Shown here piece after piece: positions 40,513 to 42,639 of a stretch of 42,639 nt of DNA. Positions within the stretch are counted from its first letter, which is position 1. Every line of letters begins with the position of its first letter. Made by a program: the position numbers and the translations under genes. The stretch comes from Desulfuromonas sp. (lineage in GTDB: Bacteria; Desulfobacterota; Desulfuromonadia; Desulfuromonadales; BM103). The DNA is taken from the NCBI GenBank assembly GCA_012026975.1, contig VEPG01000055.1, forward strand, positions 1 through 42,639, in the 5' to 3' direction. The notes beneath the pieces were generated by a model, which was not told the origin of the DNA, did not search any database, and worked only from the letters and a program-made list of their open reading frames with translations.

Positions 40513-42639
40513 TTAACAAATCAGATCTTCTGATTGCCAGACACCACCCCCTTCGATATACAGTCCCAAGTCGTCCCGGTAAGCTGCCGGATTCAGCAGA
40601 ACCGGGAATTCCCCACGTATCATTTCCAGCGCACCGGCCGCATTGAGGGCCACAAACTCCCGTGTCCGCATCGCAACGCTGTACTGCTGCAACCTCCTGA
40701 GAGTCGTACGCGGAAACATTGTATAGCGAAGCGCCCGAACCAAGGCTTCCGCCTCCGGCTCGATGGGAACGATCACGCCGATGGTATCTTCCTCGATGAA
40801 CCGAAACTCCCCGGCAATTTCGCGGAAAGGGAAATAAAGATCTCGGGTCAGTCGGTTCAACCGAGGCAAAATCTTCTTTTTGTCCAGTTCCTGAACGTCG
40901 TAAAGCAATTCGAAGTAGCGCCGCATCGCCTCCAACCCCAAAGGATCGGCAGCCGGCAGACTCCGCAGGGTCTCGGCTGCACGCGACGTGCAGCGCTTGA
41001 GCCAGGGCATGCGCGGTGTCTTTTCCGGCTCGTAGACGTAGACTTGGCCGAGGGTCTTCATCTTCCCCTCGCGATTGCAGCGGCCTGCCGCCTGAGCAAT
41101 GGAATCAAGCCCAGCCATGGCCCGGTAAACCACCGGGAAATCAAGGTCGACACCGGCTTCGACAAGGGACGTGGATACGACTCGGCAGGCATCCCCGGAT
41201 TTAAGCCGCGTACGGATTTTATCCAAGACCCGCCGGCGATGTTCGGGATACATGTTTGTCGACAGGTGGTACACCCCTTCTTGGCGTTGAAGTTGTTCAA
41301 ACAATGCGTGAGCCTGTGGTTTGGTTGGAACGATACACAGCACCCGGTCTTCCGCGTCGAGTCGCTCGGCCAGCTCGGCATCCGGCAACTTGCCGATGAA
41401 CTGCACCTTGGTACGGCGCAGTTCATCGTAGAACTGTTGCGGGGCGCTGATGATTTCGTGAATCTCCGGCAAGGCCGAGCGCAGATTGCTTTTGTCGTCA
41501 AGCGCCGGTTGGGTCGCGGTGCAGAGCACCACCGTGCAGCCGTAATGCTCAACGAGTTCGTGCAACACGGCCAGACAGGGGTCCAGATATTCGGTAGGGA
41601 TCGCTTGCGCTTCGTCCAGGACGATCACGCTGCCGGCGATATTATGCAACTTGCGGCAACGGGAAGGCTTGTTACTGAAGAGTGATTCGAAAAACTGTAC
41701 GTTGGTCGTCACCACCAAGGGTGCATCCCAGTTTTCCGCCGCCAACCCGCGTTGCCGGTTGTAGGCCGCCTCTTCCGGTTCATCCTGATCTTTGTAATTA
41801 CAGTGATGCTCCAACACCTGCTCACGGCCGAGGATCTCCTGAAACACCTGGGCGTTCTGCTCGATGATCGAGGTAAAGGGGATAGCGTAGATCACCCGAC
41901 GCAGCTTGTTCGCCACTGCGTGATCCAGCGCGAACGCAAGAGAAGACAGGGTCTTGCCACCTCCAGTCGGAACAGTCAGGGAAAAGATCCGGGGAGGCAA
42001 TCCGGCTTTGGCGCGACATTGCGATAAAATCTCTTGTCGCGACCGATTGACCTGGCTAGGCGTAGCCTTTTTTGCAAGTTCGGCGAGATGGGCATCAAGC
42101 CTCCTTTTCAGCGTTGGAATCTGCTCCGGATCAGTTGCCGGCCTTGCCGCCTTTTTCTCCGGCGTACTAAACCCTTCCGTGTCGAGGAAATCCGCATCGA
42201 CCAGACAGGAGAAGATCATCCGGGTAAAGAATGCCAAGCTGAAACCGGCATCCTCTTGGGATTTTGATCGAAATGGCGGAAGAAGCTTTTGCTTAATATT
42301 AGCGGCTGTGAGTAATGAGACATCTGCTGGCACCTTGCCGTATACGAGCCGGTGATGCAGCTCTCCCTCCTGCAAACCGCCGTCTGGCAATCCGCCGTGA
42401 TGCCCGACAATCGTGTAAGCCAGCAACAGGCCGAATTGACCTGCATGCTCTTTGGCCAGTCGCGCCCCGAAAGTTGTACGATCGACCCGCTGTGGATTCC
42501 CTTCCAGCCGCCGCTGAAACGCCTCCGTTGCCTTCCCGGCATCGTGCAGCAACCCGGCAAATCGCCCCCAATCTCCCGCCTTGAAAATCGCCGCGAATTC
42601 TTCAGCCAGTCTGGCAACGCCCTCCAGATGTTCGTCGAG
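40513..42639 (-). CDS. cas3: CRISPR-associated helicase-nuclease Cas3, 5' end outside the window
   Basis: The frame is open from the window edge to 40513, so the N-terminus is missing; a TTG at 42552 is internal. The visible 708 residues comprise the HD nuclease domain (LLHDAGKATEAF, then HHGG) and the SF2 helicase: Walker A PTGGGKTLSSLAF (near 41960), Walker B-type VIVLDEAQAIP (near 41610), motif III CTATQPAL, and motifs V/VI TSLVEAGVDLDFP and AQAAGRCNREG. Cas3 is recruited by Cascade to nick and degrade the non-target strand. The box reads DEAQ rather than DEAH or DEVH. It is the first cas gene visible, 34 bases before cas5c, so the operon promoter is outside the window. Confidence 0.96.
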   Translation of the reverse strand, partial: LDEHLEGVARLAEEFAAIFKAGDWGRFAGLLHDAGKATEAFQRRLEGNPQRVDRTTFGARLAKEHAGQFGLLLAYTIVGHHGGLPDGGLQEGELHHRLVYGKVPADVSLLTAANIKQKLLPPFRSKSQEDAGFSLAFFTRMIFSCLVDADFLDTEGFSTPEKKAARPATDPEQIPTLKRRLDAHLAELAKKATPSQVNRSRQEILSQCRAKAGLPPRIFSLTVPTGGGKTLSSLAFALDHAVANKLRRVIYAIPFTSIIEQNAQVFQEILGREQVLEHHCNYKDQDEPEEAAYNRQRGLAAENWDAPLVVTTNVQFFESLFSNKPSRCRKLHNIAGSVIVLDEAQAIPTEYLDPCLAVLHELVEHYGCTVVLCTATQPALDDKSNLRSALPEIHEIISAPQQFYDELRRTKVQFIGKLPDAELAERLDAEDRVLCIVPTKPQAHALFEQLQRQEGVYHLSTNMYPEHRRRVLDKIRTRLKSGDACRVVSTSLVEAGVDLDFPVVYRAMAGLDSIAQAAGRCNREGKMKTLGQVYVYEPEKTPRMPWLKRCTSRAAETLRSLPAADPLGLEAMRRYFELLYDVQELDKKKILPRLNRLTRDLYFPFREIAGEFRFIEEDTIGVIVPIEPEAEALVRALRYTMFPRTTLRRLQQYSVAMRTREFVALNAAGALEMIRGEFPVLLNPAAYRDDLGLYIEGGGVWQSEDLIC

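Noticed and set aside
40513-42639. DEAQ instead of DEAH/DEVH in Cas3 as a sign of inactivation
   Set aside because: Variation at the fourth position is tolerated in helicase motif II, and all other motifs are intact.

Overview
The window looks like chromosome of an acetate-oxidising, Gram-negative member of the Desulfuromonadales/Geobacter group. The basis is high GC, a family-1 acetyl-CoA hydrolase/CoA-transferase of the succinyl-CoA:acetate type, RpoH preceded by a CIRCE operator, outer-membrane assembly and type IV minor pilin genes, and a GEMM-I riboswitch of the subtype known mainly from Geobacter relatives. The taxonomic call is inference; no rRNA or other marker gene is present.

Layout. 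Positions 1-2430 (+) hold the 3' end of an outer-membrane barrel gene and an OmpA/TSP3 protein, closed by a perfect hairpin. Positions 2586-7265 (-) form a minor pilin operon, transcribed fimT-pilV-pilX-pilY1-pilW. Positions 7461-8489 (-) carry a small lipoprotein, the fluoride channel crcB and a TerB-like gene, divergent from rpoH (8677) with its promoter and CIRCE element. bamD and the CoA-transferase follow. Positions 12334-25997 are the most unusual part: a sigma-54-type promoter, a riboswitch with A at the ligand-specificity position (predicted to sense 3',3'-cGAMP), an intrinsic terminator, then an operon of three secreted DUF11-type proteins (one about 1750 aa), one or two possible tiny ORFs, and a 1996-codon protein combining DUF11, SdrD-B-like and OmpA modules with a long C-terminal beta-barrel. 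I read this as a second-messenger-controlled cell-surface system; I know of no described function for it.

From 26105 to 31616 are housekeeping genes: peroxiredoxin and xerC (-), a translationally coupled lipase-like/YjbQ/DUF362-ferredoxin operon (+), and a LEA-like lipoprotein/DUF4197 pair (+).

From 31719 to the right edge is a complete type I-C CRISPR-Cas locus except for the 5' end of cas3. It has 40 repeats and 39 spacers, an AT-rich leader, then (all -) cas2, cas1, an unlisted 36-aa membrane ORF, cas4, a truncated RhuM-like gene, cas7c, cas8c, cas5c and cas3. Repeat variants show that the array grows from the cas2 side. Two spacers target homologous copies of the same gene.
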